A stretch of 64,000 nt of DNA from Bacteroidales bacterium (GTDB lineage Bacteria > Bacteroidota > Bacteroidia > Bacteroidales > UBA932). A model generated the notes under the pieces. It was not told the origin of the DNA. It was given only the letters and a program-made list of their open reading frames with translations, and made no database searches. This document shows positions 18,282 through 26,431 of this stretch, in pieces. The position numbers were made by a program, and so were the translations under genes. The stretch spans positions 17,657 to 81,656 of the forward strand of contig JAFYUS010000056.1 of assembly GCA_017549505.1 (NCBI GenBank). Direction: 5' to 3'. How positions within the stretch are numbered: position 1 is the stretch's first letter; each line of letters starts with the position of its first letter.

Positions 18282-19553
18282 ATGGGAATTGACAACATAG
18301 AAATCGTTCCGGACACATGGATTCCGGAAGAGTCCATAATCAAGGTCATCGGAGTAGGAGGCGGTGGCTGCAACGCCGTGAACTACATGTACATGCAGAG
18401 GATAGAGGGATGTACCTTCATCGTCTGCAACACTGATGCCCAGGCACTTGAGAAATGTGAAGTCCCTGTGAAGATACAGCTGGGCGAAGACGGTCTTGGA
18501 GCCGGCACCAACCCTACTGAAGGCCGCAACGCAGCTCTCAATTCGCAGGACGAGATCGAGAAGATTCTCGACAACAATACAAAGATGCTCTTCATCACAG
18601 CCGGAATGGGCGGAGGAACAGGTACAGGTGCGGCACCTGTGATTGCATCTATGGCCAGAAAGAAGGGAATCCTCACAGTAGGAGTGGTCACCATCCCGTT
18701 CAGATATCAGGGAGCGGAGACTCTTTCAAAGGCTATCGACGGCATCTCCGAACTGGAGAACAACGTGGACAGCCTTCTGATCATAGACAATGAGAAGCTG
18801 TTCGATGTATACGGCGACCTTCTCGTCCAGGAAGCCTTCCCGAAGGCGGACGAAGTGCTCGCCACAGCAGTAAGAGGCATCACTGAAATCATCAAGAAGA
18901 GAGGACACATCAACGTCGACTTCAAGGATGTCAGCGCCATGATGAGGAACGATAACCGCGGCGGAAGCCGCTACGCACTCATGGGATGCGGAACAGGTAC
19001 CGGAAAGAACAGGATCGAGGATGCTGTAAAGAGTGCCCTGGAGTCACCTCTTCTCAACGACTTCGACCTGAACACCGCACAGAAGGTGCTCATCAACGTG
19101 ACCACCGGCGACAACAAGGAAGGACTTACCATGAGCCAGTATCGCGAGGTCAGCGACATGATCCAGAAATATACCGGCAATGCACATAACTTCAAGAGCG
19201 GACTCGTCTTCGACGAAAGTCCGGATTTCGGAGACAGGGTGAACATAACCGTCATCGTGACCGGCATCAACATGACCATGGCGCTTCCGCAGACTGAAAT
19301 AGGAAACATCATCATGATCGACAGCAACTTCCGATACGAAAGATACAGAGCGGCATCTGAAGAGGGCATAGAGCTTCCGCAGGTGAAGGTCCACAAGATC
19401 GGATACAACAGCGCACCGGTAAGAAAGAAGCTTGTCTTCGACAAGAACAACAAGCCGGCACTTCTGGTTTCGGAGGAACACGACAGAAGCGAGCTTGAGA
19501 ATGTTTCGGCATTAAGAAGAAAGGCAAGACAGGGACAGAATAGGGATGAATAA
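18282..19553 (+). CDS. ftsZ: Cell division GTPase FtsZ
   Basis: 423-residue tubulin homologue forming the Z ring. GVGGGGCNAVNYM near the N-terminus and the GTP-binding signature GGGTGTGAAP (about 108-117) are intact, as is the T7-loop region NVDFKDV. The C-terminal linker is short and ends in a basic peptide (SALRRKARQ) that likely serves as the FtsA-binding tail. Last gene of the dcw run, two bases after ftsA; gltX follows with its own promoter. Confidence 0.97.
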   Translation: MGIDNIEIVPDTWIPEESIIKVIGVGGGGCNAVNYMYMQRIEGCTFIVCNTDAQALEKCEVPVKIQLGEDGLGAGTNPTEGRNAALNSQDEIEKILDNNTKMLFITAGMGGGTGTGAAPVIASMARKKGILTVGVVTIPFRYQGAETLSKAIDGISELENNVDSLLIIDNEKLFDVYGDLLVQEAFPKADEVLATAVRGITEIIKKRGHINVDFKDVSAMMRNDNRGGSRYALMGCGTGTGKNRIEDAVKSALESPLLNDFDLNTAQKVLINVTTGDNKEGLTMSQYREVSDMIQKYTGNAHNFKSGLVFDESPDFGDRVNITVIVTGINMTMALPQTEIGNIIMIDSNFRYERYRAASEEGIELPQVKVHKIGYNSAPVRKKLVFDKNNKPALLVSEEHDRSELENVSALRRKARQGQNRDE

Positions 19554-19563
19554 TAATTTTTAT

Positions 19564-19571
19564 TATTTTTG
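19564..19571 (+). promoter_or_regulatory. -7 promoter box for gltX
   Basis: TATTTTTG fits the Bacteroidetes TAnnTTTG consensus and lies 24 bases before the gltX ATG, in the short gap after ftsZ. No convincing -33 element is visible. Confidence 0.5.
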
Positions 19572-19594
19572 CGCCCTGATAAACAATTGAGACA

Positions 19595-21151
19595 ATGGAA
19601 CGTAAGACAAGGGTAAGATTCGCCCCATCTCCAACAGGACCTCTCCACATGGGAGGCGTGCGTACAGCACTTTACAATTACCTCTTCGCAAAGCAGCGCG
19701 GAGGAGATTTCATCATAAGGATCGAGGATACCGACTCGCAGAGATTCGTTCCCGGAGCCGAGAAATACATAATCGAAGCGCTTAACTGGTGCGGCATCGT
19801 TCCTGACGAAGGAGTAGATGCTTCAGGAAATGTCGTAGAGACTGCATCTGAGCGCCATCCGCATGCCCCTTACAGACAGAGCCAGAGGAAGCCTATCTAC
19901 CGTCAGTATGCAGAGCAGCTGGTGGAGGGCGGCTTCGCCTACTATGCATTCGACACTGCCGAGGAACTCGGCGCGAAGCGTGCCGAGATGGAGGCAGCCG
20001 GCGAGACATTCATCTACGGCCAGACCACCCGTATGGGACTCCGCAACTCACTTTCTATGCCGGAGGCTGAGTGGAAGGAACTCCTTGAGACACGTACTGA
20101 CTGGACCATCAGATTCAAGATGCCGGAAAACCGTGTTGTGGAAATGGATGACCTTATCCGCGGACATGTCGAAGTGAACACATCTACCCTCGACGACAAG
20201 GTACTCTGGAAGAGAGCTGACGAACTCCCTACATACCACCTTGCAAACATCGTTGATGACCACCTTATGGAGATCACAGAGGTGATCCGCGGCGAGGAGT
20301 GGCTTCCGTCGCTTCCTCTCCACTACCTCCTCTACGAGGCATTCGGATGGACAGAGACACAGCCAAGATTCGCCCACCTTTCTCTCCTTCTCAAGCCGGA
20401 CGGAAAGGGCAAGCTCAGCAAGCGCGACGGAGACCGCCTCGGTTTCCCTGTATTCCCGCTCAAGTGGGTAAATGCAGAAGGTGAGGTTTCACGCGGATAC
20501 CGTGAAGACGGATATTTCCCTGAAGCATTCGTGAATCTTCTTGCGATGCTCGGTTGGAACCCTGGCAACGATCAGGAACTCTTCACTCTTGACGAACTCG
20601 TGCAGGCATTCTCGCTTGAAAGAGTAGTCAAGTCAGGTGCAAGATTCAATGCAGACAAGGCAAAGTGGTTCAACAAGGAGTATCTCCGCAAGAAGAGCGT
20701 GGCAGAACTTACAGACCTCTACATGCCTGTACTTGAAAGCAAGGGCGTGACCGGATTCTCACGCGAGTATGTTGAGAAAGTGGTTACCCTGATTCAGGAA
20801 AGAGCTACATTCGTAGCAGATTTCTGGGACATAGCTTCTTACCTGTTCGTAGCTCCGAAGACATTCGTAGAGAAGGATGCAGCTAAATTCTGGAAGGAAG
20901 AGAACTATACACTCGCTCTGAAGGTAGCAGACTTCATCCTCGCATTCGAAGGAGAATTCACAAAGGAGAATCTCGAAGGCCCGCTCGAAGAATACATCCG
21001 CAGCAATGAGTGGCCTATGGGCAAGGTGATGAACTGCCTCCGTCTTGCACTCGTAGGTGCATCAAGCGGACTAGGAATCGCCGATATCGTGACACTCATC
21101 GGCAAAGATGAGTTCGCAAGAAGAATCGAATACATCAAAGCAACTTTATAA
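19595..21151 (+). CDS. gltX: Glutamate--tRNA ligase
   Basis: 518-residue class I aminoacyl-tRNA synthetase that charges tRNA-Glu. The HIGH-type motif is FAPSPTGPLHMGGVRTAL near the N-terminus and the KMSKS-type loop is KGKLSKRDGD (about residue 270). Rossmann catalytic domain plus the C-terminal anticodon-binding helical region are of normal length. It is the discriminating/non-discriminating status that cannot be read here. rpiB starts 3 bases after its stop. Confidence 0.97.
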   Translation: MERKTRVRFAPSPTGPLHMGGVRTALYNYLFAKQRGGDFIIRIEDTDSQRFVPGAEKYIIEALNWCGIVPDEGVDASGNVVETASERHPHAPYRQSQRKPIYRQYAEQLVEGGFAYYAFDTAEELGAKRAEMEAAGETFIYGQTTRMGLRNSLSMPEAEWKELLETRTDWTIRFKMPENRVVEMDDLIRGHVEVNTSTLDDKVLWKRADELPTYHLANIVDDHLMEITEVIRGEEWLPSLPLHYLLYEAFGWTETQPRFAHLSLLLKPDGKGKLSKRDGDRLGFPVFPLKWVNAEGEVSRGYREDGYFPEAFVNLLAMLGWNPGNDQELFTLDELVQAFSLERVVKSGARFNADKAKWFNKEYLRKKSVAELTDLYMPVLESKGVTGFSREYVEKVVTLIQERATFVADFWDIASYLFVAPKTFVEKDAAKFWKEENYTLALKVADFILAFEGEFTKENLEGPLEEYIRSNEWPMGKVMNCLRLALVGASSGLGIADIVTLIGKDEFARRIEYIKATL

Positions 21152-21153
21152 TT

Positions 21154-21585
21154 ATGAAAATAGGTATCTGCAATGACCATGCTGGTGTAGAGTACAAGAA
21201 CCAGCTGATGGAATACCTTTCAGGAAAGGGGTATGAAATGGTCAACTTCGGTACTGACACTACCGCAAGCATGGACTATCCTGACGTGGCCCACCCTCTC
21301 GCAGAGGCGGTGGAAAGCGGAAAGGTCGACCTCGGAATCGCATTCTGCGGCACAGGAAACGGCATCGGAATAACCCTCAACAAGCATCAGGGCATCCGCG
21401 CCGGACTCTGCTGGACTCCGGAGATAGGTCGTCTCATCAAACAGCACAACAACGCTAACGTGCTTGTGATGCCGGCAAGGTTCATCCCATATGAAACAGT
21501 TGTAGAGATTACTGATGCTTGGCTCGGCGAGACCTTCGAAGGAGGACGTCACCAGACCCGCATCGACAAGATGCCTTGTAAATAA
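21154..21585 (+). CDS. rpiB: Ribose-5-phosphate isomerase B
   Basis: 143-residue cytosolic isomerase of the LacA/RpiB family that interconverts ribose 5-phosphate and ribulose 5-phosphate. GICNDHAGVEYKN at the N-terminus, the catalytic-Cys motif FCGTGNGIGI (about 64-73), and the C-terminal HNNANVLVMPAR are diagnostic. Three bases after gltX and six before truB, so probably co-transcribed with them. Confidence 0.95.
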   Translation: MKIGICNDHAGVEYKNQLMEYLSGKGYEMVNFGTDTTASMDYPDVAHPLAEAVESGKVDLGIAFCGTGNGIGITLNKHQGIRAGLCWTPEIGRLIKQHNNANVLVMPARFIPYETVVEITDAWLGETFEGGRHQTRIDKMPCK

Positions 21586-21591
21586 TACGAT

Positions 21592-22458
21592 TTGGAAGCA
21601 TTGATATTAAGACCGGATTCTTCTCCTCTGAGCAGAAACATAGAGGACTATCCGGAAGGGATAATAATCCCTATCGACAAACCATACAGATGGACATCGG
21701 CGGACGTGATCAGAAAGGTCAAGTTCGCCGCTATCCGTCATTTCGGCAAGAAGAATCTCAAGGTAGGACATGCCGGCACACTTGACCCGCTGGCGACAGG
21801 CGTGCTGCTTGTATGCATCGGCAAGGCTACAAAGCTTGCCGAGACGCTCCAGTCCCATGACAAGGAGTATGTTGCCGGCATCACTTTCGGAGCCACTACC
21901 CCTTCATACGATCTTGAGAAGGAGATAGACAGGTTCTTCCCGCATGAACATATAACTGCCGAGGCTGTTGCCGAGGCGTTGCCGGAATTCATCGGCGAGC
22001 AGGACCAGATCGCTCCGCTCTTCAGCGCTAAATCCGTTGATGGCGTGAGAGCCTATGAATTAGCCCGCAAGCTTTACAGAACTATGGGACGGAGTGATTC
22101 CGATGACGCGGCAGATATTGACGCGGCGGCTAAGGACCTGCTGAGGGTTTCCAGAATCAATATCAGCGAACTGGAGCTGATTGAATTCTGTCATGACAGC
22201 CATGCGGCTGTCGAGACAGAAAATCAAGGTGCATCAAGCAGGATAAATGTTACTGACAATTCGGCGTTGGGACTGCCACGTGCTGTGGTGAGGATGGCAT
22301 GCAGCAAGGGAACTTATGTCCGCGCATTCGCCCGCGACCTGGGCGAAGCCCTCGGTAGCGGCGCTCACCTCGACAGCCTCCAGCGCAGCCGCAGCGGCAT
22401 CTTCCACGTCGAAGACGCATTGACAGTTGAACAGGCGATAGAATGTCTAAAACAGTAG
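21592..22458 (+). CDS. truB: tRNA pseudouridine-55 synthase, TTG start
   Basis: 288-residue enzyme making pseudouridine 55 in the T-loop of tRNAs. GIIIPIDKPYRWTSADVI and the catalytic HAGTLDPLATGVLL (Asp about 65) are diagnostic, with YVRAFARDLGEALG and the tail following. No ATG or GTG fits ahead of the conserved core; TTG codons at 21592 and 21601 are the only sensible starts, so a TTG start is inferred. A Ser/Asp/Ala-rich insert of about 25 residues follows YRTMGR. The 3' end overlaps the MATE gene by 16 bases. Confidence 0.93.
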   Translation: MEALILRPDSSPLSRNIEDYPEGIIIPIDKPYRWTSADVIRKVKFAAIRHFGKKNLKVGHAGTLDPLATGVLLVCIGKATKLAETLQSHDKEYVAGITFGATTPSYDLEKEIDRFFPHEHITAEAVAEALPEFIGEQDQIAPLFSAKSVDGVRAYELARKLYRTMGRSDSDDAADIDAAAKDLLRVSRINISELELIEFCHDSHAAVETENQGASSRINVTDNSALGLPRAVVRMACSKGTYVRAFARDLGEALGSGAHLDSLQRSRSGIFHVEDALTVEQAIECLKQ

Positions 22459-23783
22459 GAACATACTCATACAGGAATATCTGGAAGGTGGCTTATCCGA
22501 TCCTGATAAGCCTGGTGATGGAGCAGATGATCGGTCTGACAGATACGGCCTTTCTCGGAAGGGTCGGGGAAGTCGAACTGGGAGCATCGGCTATAGCCAT
22601 CGTGTACTATATGGTCCTGTTCATGATCGGATTCGGCTTCAGTCTCGGAGCACAGATCATCATAGGAAGACGAAACGGAGAAGGAAACTTCAGGGAGACA
22701 GGAAAGATCTTCTGGAACGGTCTTTACTTCGTCCTCGGACTCGCAGGAGCGCTGATAGTCCTTTCCGAATTGTTCTCCCCTGCCTTGATGAAGCTGATGG
22801 TCTCATCCACAGCTATTTACGAAGCCGCTCTCAGTTACGTCAGATGGCGTCTTCCCGGCATGGCATTCGCTTTTGTCACAGCTATGTTCCGCGCCTTCTA
22901 TGTAGGAACGACCCAGACCAAGACTCTGACTCTCAACTCTGTGGTGATGGTAGCATCCAATATAATATTCAATTGGATCCTCATCTTCGGAAAGTTCGGA
23001 CTTCCGGCCCTCGGCATCACAGGAGCAGCGATCGGATCAAGCCTTGCAGAACTCGTTTCCCTGATATTCTTCGTGGTCTATACCGCCAGGAAATGTGACA
23101 AGAAGAAATATGGACTCGACAAAGCTGCAGGATTCGACGCAGCAGAGCTCAAGGGCATGATGCCGGTATGTTCATGGACCATGATCCAGAACACGATATC
23201 GATTTCCACCTGGTTCATCTTCTTCCTCTATATAGAACATCTGGGAGAAAGGGCTCTGGCGATCTCGAACATCACCAGGAGCGTCTCCGGACTGATATGG
23301 GTCGTACTGCAGGCCTTCTCTGCCACATGCAGCACCCTGGTCAGCAACATAATAGGTGAAGGTCATCAGGATAAGGTAATGTCATTGGTAAAACGCATCC
23401 TTAAGCTGTCATATGGCATAGTGAGTGCCATGATCATAGTCTTCTGTCTCTTTCCTGATGCCATAGCAAGGATATACACAGACATTCCTTCCCTTGTGAG
23501 TGCATCCATACCTGCCATCGTGGTGATGTGTTCGTCATATTTCCTCAACGTCGGAGGTCAGGTATTCTTCCAGGCCGTATCCGGAACAGGAAGTACAAAG
23601 ACAGCATTCAAACTGGAGATGGTGGCTCTGGCCGTCTATATGATCTATTGCACCGTCATCATCGGCATCTTGAAACTGGACGTTGCAATCTGCTGGACTG
23701 CCGAACATGTATACGCAGGAATGCTCCTTCTTTGCAGCTGGTGGTATATGCGTTCCGGCCGTTGGAAGAACCGTAGCATCTGA
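22443..23783 (+). CDS. MATE-family multidrug efflux transporter
   Basis: 446-residue inner-membrane protein with about 12 TM helices in two similar halves, of the MATE/NorM/DinF superfamily, which exports drugs or metabolites in exchange for Na+ or H+. Typical features are PILISLVMEQMIGLTDTAFLGRVG in helix 1 (here given in part: MEQMIGLTDTAFLGRVG), IGFGFSLGAQIIIGRRNGEG, and VLQAFSATCSTLVSNIIGEG in the second half. The start lies 16 bases inside truB. It meets the minus-strand YgjP gene tail to tail with 18 bases between. Substrate unknown. Confidence 0.92.
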   Translation: MSKTVGTYSYRNIWKVAYPILISLVMEQMIGLTDTAFLGRVGEVELGASAIAIVYYMVLFMIGFGFSLGAQIIIGRRNGEGNFRETGKIFWNGLYFVLGLAGALIVLSELFSPALMKLMVSSTAIYEAALSYVRWRLPGMAFAFVTAMFRAFYVGTTQTKTLTLNSVVMVASNIIFNWILIFGKFGLPALGITGAAIGSSLAELVSLIFFVVYTARKCDKKKYGLDKAAGFDAAELKGMMPVCSWTMIQNTISISTWFIFFLYIEHLGERALAISNITRSVSGLIWVVLQAFSATCSTLVSNIIGEGHQDKVMSLVKRILKLSYGIVSAMIIVFCLFPDAIARIYTDIPSLVSASIPAIVVMCSSYFLNVGGQVFFQAVSGTGSTKTAFKLEMVALAVYMIYCTVIIGILKLDVAICWTAEHVYAGMLLLCSWWYMRSGRWKNRSI

Positions 23784-23801
23784 CTTCCGCACAAAATATG
23801 A

Positions 23802-24458
23802 TTACACGACACGGTATTGCTTGATGGCACGGGTCATAACGTAGTCGAGAGGATATTTTGCCCGGCTGACCGCTGCCCTTCGGGCAAGGTCGGCCGCGTA
23901 TGTGTCTCCTGCATCCATCAGCCTTATCACGTTGTCAGTCAGGACATGTTCCAGCAGAAGATGGAAAGCATGTCCGTGATCCTGATGCTTCAGGTGGCAG
24001 AGTTCATGAAGGAGCACATAGTCCTGGAGGACTTTCGGGAGACGGACTATGTTCAGGTTGAGATTTATGTTTGACTTTGCAGAGCAGCTACCCCAGTTTG
24101 TAGCATTGTGCTTGATGGCCACACGGTTGTAGCTGAAGCCGTGGCGGGCGGCCAGTTCGGCAAGTCGCGGCGGGAGTTCTGCCTTTGCCTTCCTGCGCCA
24201 TGCCTCGATTTCTTCAGGGGCCGGCATCACGACATCCTTGTATCTTTCCTTCTGCTTTGCCATGGTCTCGATGACCCAGTCACGTCGCGTCAGGAAGAAT
24301 GCCTGTGCGACTCCATACGGCACGACATAAGGAACTGAGACGCTCACCCCTTTGACAGGATGGACCCGGATGCTCATGCTCCGGCTCCTGACACTCTTCC
24401 AGAACGTCACCTCCCCTATCTTAGGATCATTGATTATCTTCTCTGCCTGTTTTGCCAT
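23802..24458 (-). CDS. YgjP-like (WLM/M48-type) zinc metalloprotease
   Basis: 218-residue putative cytosolic metallopeptidase of the YgjP/DUF45 group. The zinc site is HELCH (151-155) with a further His in DHGHAFH (about 161-166), preceded by TNWGSCSAKSNINLNLN, the hallmark of the family. The group is related to SprT/WLM peptidases; E. coli YgjP-type proteins have been linked to UTP hydrolysis as well as peptidase folds, so the substrate is open. The coding strand is alone; upstream lies a 581-bp repeat-rich spacer. Confidence 0.9.
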   Translation of the reverse strand: MAKQAEKIINDPKIGEVTFWKSVRSRSMSIRVHPVKGVSVSVPYVVPYGVAQAFFLTRRDWVIETMAKQKERYKDVVMPAPEEIEAWRRKAKAELPPRLAELAARHGFSYNRVAIKHNATNWGSCSAKSNINLNLNIVRLPKVLQDYVLLHELCHLKHQDHGHAFHLLLEHVLTDNVIRLMDAGDTYAADLARRAAVSRAKYPLDYVMTRAIKQYRVV

Positions 24459-24578
24459 TCCTTTACCTTAACCCGAAACGCACGTCTGTAATCATCGTAC
24501 TGCGCAACGTAAATTTTTCCAAATATAACGAATTTATGCCAGACTTCATTCCTTATCTTGCTCATATGAAGAATTGCG

Positions 24579-24719
24579 CAAGCCGTTGAGCGGGCGATAT
24601 TGCCATTGATATGATTATAGACCACATCCAGCCGCTCAACGGTCGGAAATTTCTGCCGTTGAGCGAAGTGAAGGCCATTGAAAGCACTTCTGAGCCAATG
24701 TTCCCCGCTCAACGGCTTG
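24579..24719. repeat. Nested palindromic element with four CCGTTGAGCGG boxes, copy A
   Basis: Boxes: CCGTTGAGCGG 24583-24593 (+), CCGCTCAACGG 24632-24642 (-), CCGTTGAGCG 24656-24665 (+), CCGCTCAACGG 24705-24715 (-). The outer pair extends to 16 bp (CAAGCCGTTGAGCGGG and its complement); the inner pair forms a 10-bp stem over 13 nt. Gaps between boxes are 38, 13 and 39 nt. Copies B and C keep the 13- and 39-nt gaps but have different loop sequence. Confidence 0.8.
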
Positions 24720-24859
24720 GACAACAATCGTCTGGACAAACACTTAAAGTTCTTCTGTCCGGAGATTCACCTAATATCCCGAAAAAGCACTCTTTCAAAA
24801 CCCTTCTGTCCGGAGATGTGCTATGTGAAGCATGGGAGTCCTGTCAGGTTTACTCTGGT

Positions 24860-24894
24860 CAAAAGCACAAAATACCCCCTATTTTGTGCTTTTG
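24860..24894. terminator. Perfect 14-bp hairpin
   Basis: CAAAAGCACAAAAT (24860-24873) and ATTTTGTGCTTTTG (24881-24894) with a 7-nt C-rich loop. It lies downstream of the minus-strand alpha/beta hydrolase gene and could stop its transcription; no U-run beyond the stem, so the role is uncertain. Confidence 0.5.
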
Positions 24895-25039
24895 AAGGCT
24901 GAAACTATATCCAAAAGAACAAATCAGGTAGGTTTTTGTGCTTTTGACTTCCTGGAAACACCATCACCACCTCCGGCTATCTGGAAGATGGATGGGAGGG
25001 AGTATCCTGAAATCTGCAAAAGGTCTGCAGTCAGAACTG

Positions 25040-25789
25040 TCAATATCCGATTTCTGAGAAGAAGTCCAGAAGGAGAGGAGCGAGTTTCGGGCTGTTGCAG
25101 ATATATGAACCGTGGTCTTCACCGGGGATGACGACAGCCTTGCCGCCCGGGATGTTCTCCCCTATCAGGCGGGTATGTTCAGGAAGAATGAGATCATGTT
25201 CTCCCGACATTATCAGGGCTGGACATCCGATTCCCTGCATATCCTCGACCGTCATGGTCGGCTCATTCTGCATCATTATCACCAATGGCTCGTTGCTCGG
25301 CTGAGCGAGGAAGCCATTTTCGAATTCGGGCACGAGGGAACCGTGCACGAAGATGTTCGCACCACCGGTCGCGATGGCACCCAATGTGCCCGGATACATG
25401 ACCTCGAGCTGGAGGGCGATGTTTCCGCCGTCGCTGAAGCCGAATACGGCCGGTTTCTCCAGACCTTTAGCTTTTATGAATTCATATACATCGGACGCCA
25501 TGTCCTTGTAATGGTATTCGGGCAGGCGGGGGTTCGCGCCTTGGCCGCGGGAATCGAGGGCATAGACCATGTAACCGGCCTGCGCAAGAGCGCGATGGGC
25601 CGTTTCAAGATCGTTATGGCTACCTCCGTTGCCATGGAGAAGGATGACCGGCTTGCCGGCACCTTCCGCAGCATAGAAAAGGCTGACGCCGTTCACTTCG
25701 ATGGTGTCTGTGTAGCTTTCGTATCGTGCTGTATTACAGGATGTCAGAGTAAAGATTATCAGAAGGGTTAAAAAATGATTGATTTTCAT
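25040..25789 (-). CDS. Alpha/beta-hydrolase lipoprotein
   Basis: 249-residue predicted envelope lipoprotein: signal residues 1-17 with lipobox TLTSC (Cys18). The alpha/beta-hydrolase triad is visible as nucleophile Ser119 in GFSDGG, acid Asp199 in SGEHD, and His226 in GEDHGS; the oxyanion motif is LLHGNGG. Ester or similar bond hydrolysis on the periplasmic/surface side is expected; substrate unknown. It is a single gene transcribed leftward, with the divergent rpsO promoter upstream. Confidence 0.9.
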   Translation of the reverse strand: MKINHFLTLLIIFTLTSCNTARYESYTDTIEVNGVSLFYAAEGAGKPVILLHGNGGSHNDLETAHRALAQAGYMVYALDSRGQGANPRLPEYHYKDMASDVYEFIKAKGLEKPAVFGFSDGGNIALQLEVMYPGTLGAIATGGANIFVHGSLVPEFENGFLAQPSNEPLVIMMQNEPTMTVEDMQGIGCPALIMSGEHDLILPEHTRLIGENIPGGKAVVIPGEDHGSYICNSPKLAPLLLDFFSEIGY

Positions 25790-25842
25790 ATGTCAAATTT
25801 TTACAAAGTTAAAAAATAATCCAATGATTTTCTGCAGATAGG

Positions 25843-25872
25843 TTGTTTTCTTGGATATTATGCTTATCTTTG
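25843..25872 (+). promoter_or_regulatory. Full Bacteroidetes promoter for rpsO
   Basis: TTG at 25843-25845, 19 bases, then TATCTTTG at 25865-25872: both the -33 and -7 elements match the phylum consensus with normal spacing. The predicted 5' leader to the ATG at 25944 is about 65 nt and could hold S15 autoregulatory structure; none was modelled. Confidence 0.7.
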
Positions 25873-25943
25873 CGCCCGCTAAAACCCCGTCAACGGGTCG
25901 AAGCATTAAACAATTAATTATTAACCTCTAATTTTTTCAAAAG

Positions 25944-26219
25944 ATGGCTGAATATTTGGCACCAGAGAAAAAACAGGAGCTTTTCGAGAAGTACGGAAAG
26001 TCTAATACTGACACAGGTTCTCCAGAGAGCCAGGTGGCATTATTTTCCTACCGTATCGCTCACCTTACCGAGCATCTTAAGAACAACAAGCACGACTATG
26101 TAACTCGTCGTTCACTTCTTAAGCTTGTAGGTAAGCGTCGTCGTGTACTTGATTATCTCAAGTCAGTTGACATCGAGAGATACAGAGCTATCGTGAAGGA
26201 GCTTGGCCTCCGTCGATAA
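25944..26219 (+). CDS. rpsO: 30S ribosomal protein S15
   Basis: 91-residue primary 16S rRNA-binding protein of the small subunit platform. The S15 signature is intact: [43 protein letters not shown] and [20 protein letters not shown]. It precedes pnp with an intrinsic terminator between them, the common rpsO-pnp arrangement. Confidence 0.98.
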   Translation: MAEYLAPEKKQELFEKYGKSNTDTGSPESQVALFSYRIAHLTEHLKNNKHDYVTRRSLLKLVGKRRRVLDYLKSVDIERYRAIVKELGLRR

Positions 26220-26243
26220 GCTACTACATAGTAGGAACCGACG

Positions 26244-26285
26244 AAGGGGGAGCGCTCAAAGAAATTTGGGTAATCCCCCTTTTTT
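26244..26285 (+). terminator. Terminator after rpsO
   Basis: AAGGGGGA (26244-26251) pairs with TCCCCCTT (26274-26281), followed by a T run to 26285. It lies 25 bases after the rpsO stop; pnp starts at 26432, so readthrough or a second promoter must serve pnp. Confidence 0.6.
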
Positions 26286-26431
26286 CGCACAAAGAAGTCT
26301 GATGGCGCAGACAACAACCTGCGGCGCCTGAGGAATGACATACATATATATCGGACCTGATATGATGGTCTTTCAGATGAAACAGAATATTAATCCACTC
26401 CCATAGGGGGAGGCAGGTTGAAGAACTAATA

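Larger units (their letters stand above)
24459..25039. other. 581-bp gene-free spacer with several repeats
   Basis: No convincing gene. It holds one copy of the four-box CCGTTGAGCGG palindromic element (24579-24719), a direct repeat CTTCTGTCCGGAGAT at 24752-24766 and 24803-24817, and a perfect hairpin at 24860-24894. A 12-base half of that hairpin (TTGTGCTTTTGA) recurs near 24935. Short ORFs crossing it have no codon or family support. Confidence 0.7.

Noticed and set aside
24434-24739. 101-codon minus-strand frame overlapping the palindromic element
   Set aside because: It overlaps the start of the metalloprotease gene and its sequence is dictated by the CCGTTGAGCGG boxes; no family features or codon bias.
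24752-24817. Direct repeat CTTCTGTCCGGAGAT (two copies, 51 bases apart) as an operator or att site
   Set aside because: Only two copies, far from any start codon and no recombinase nearby; recorded in the spacer description only.
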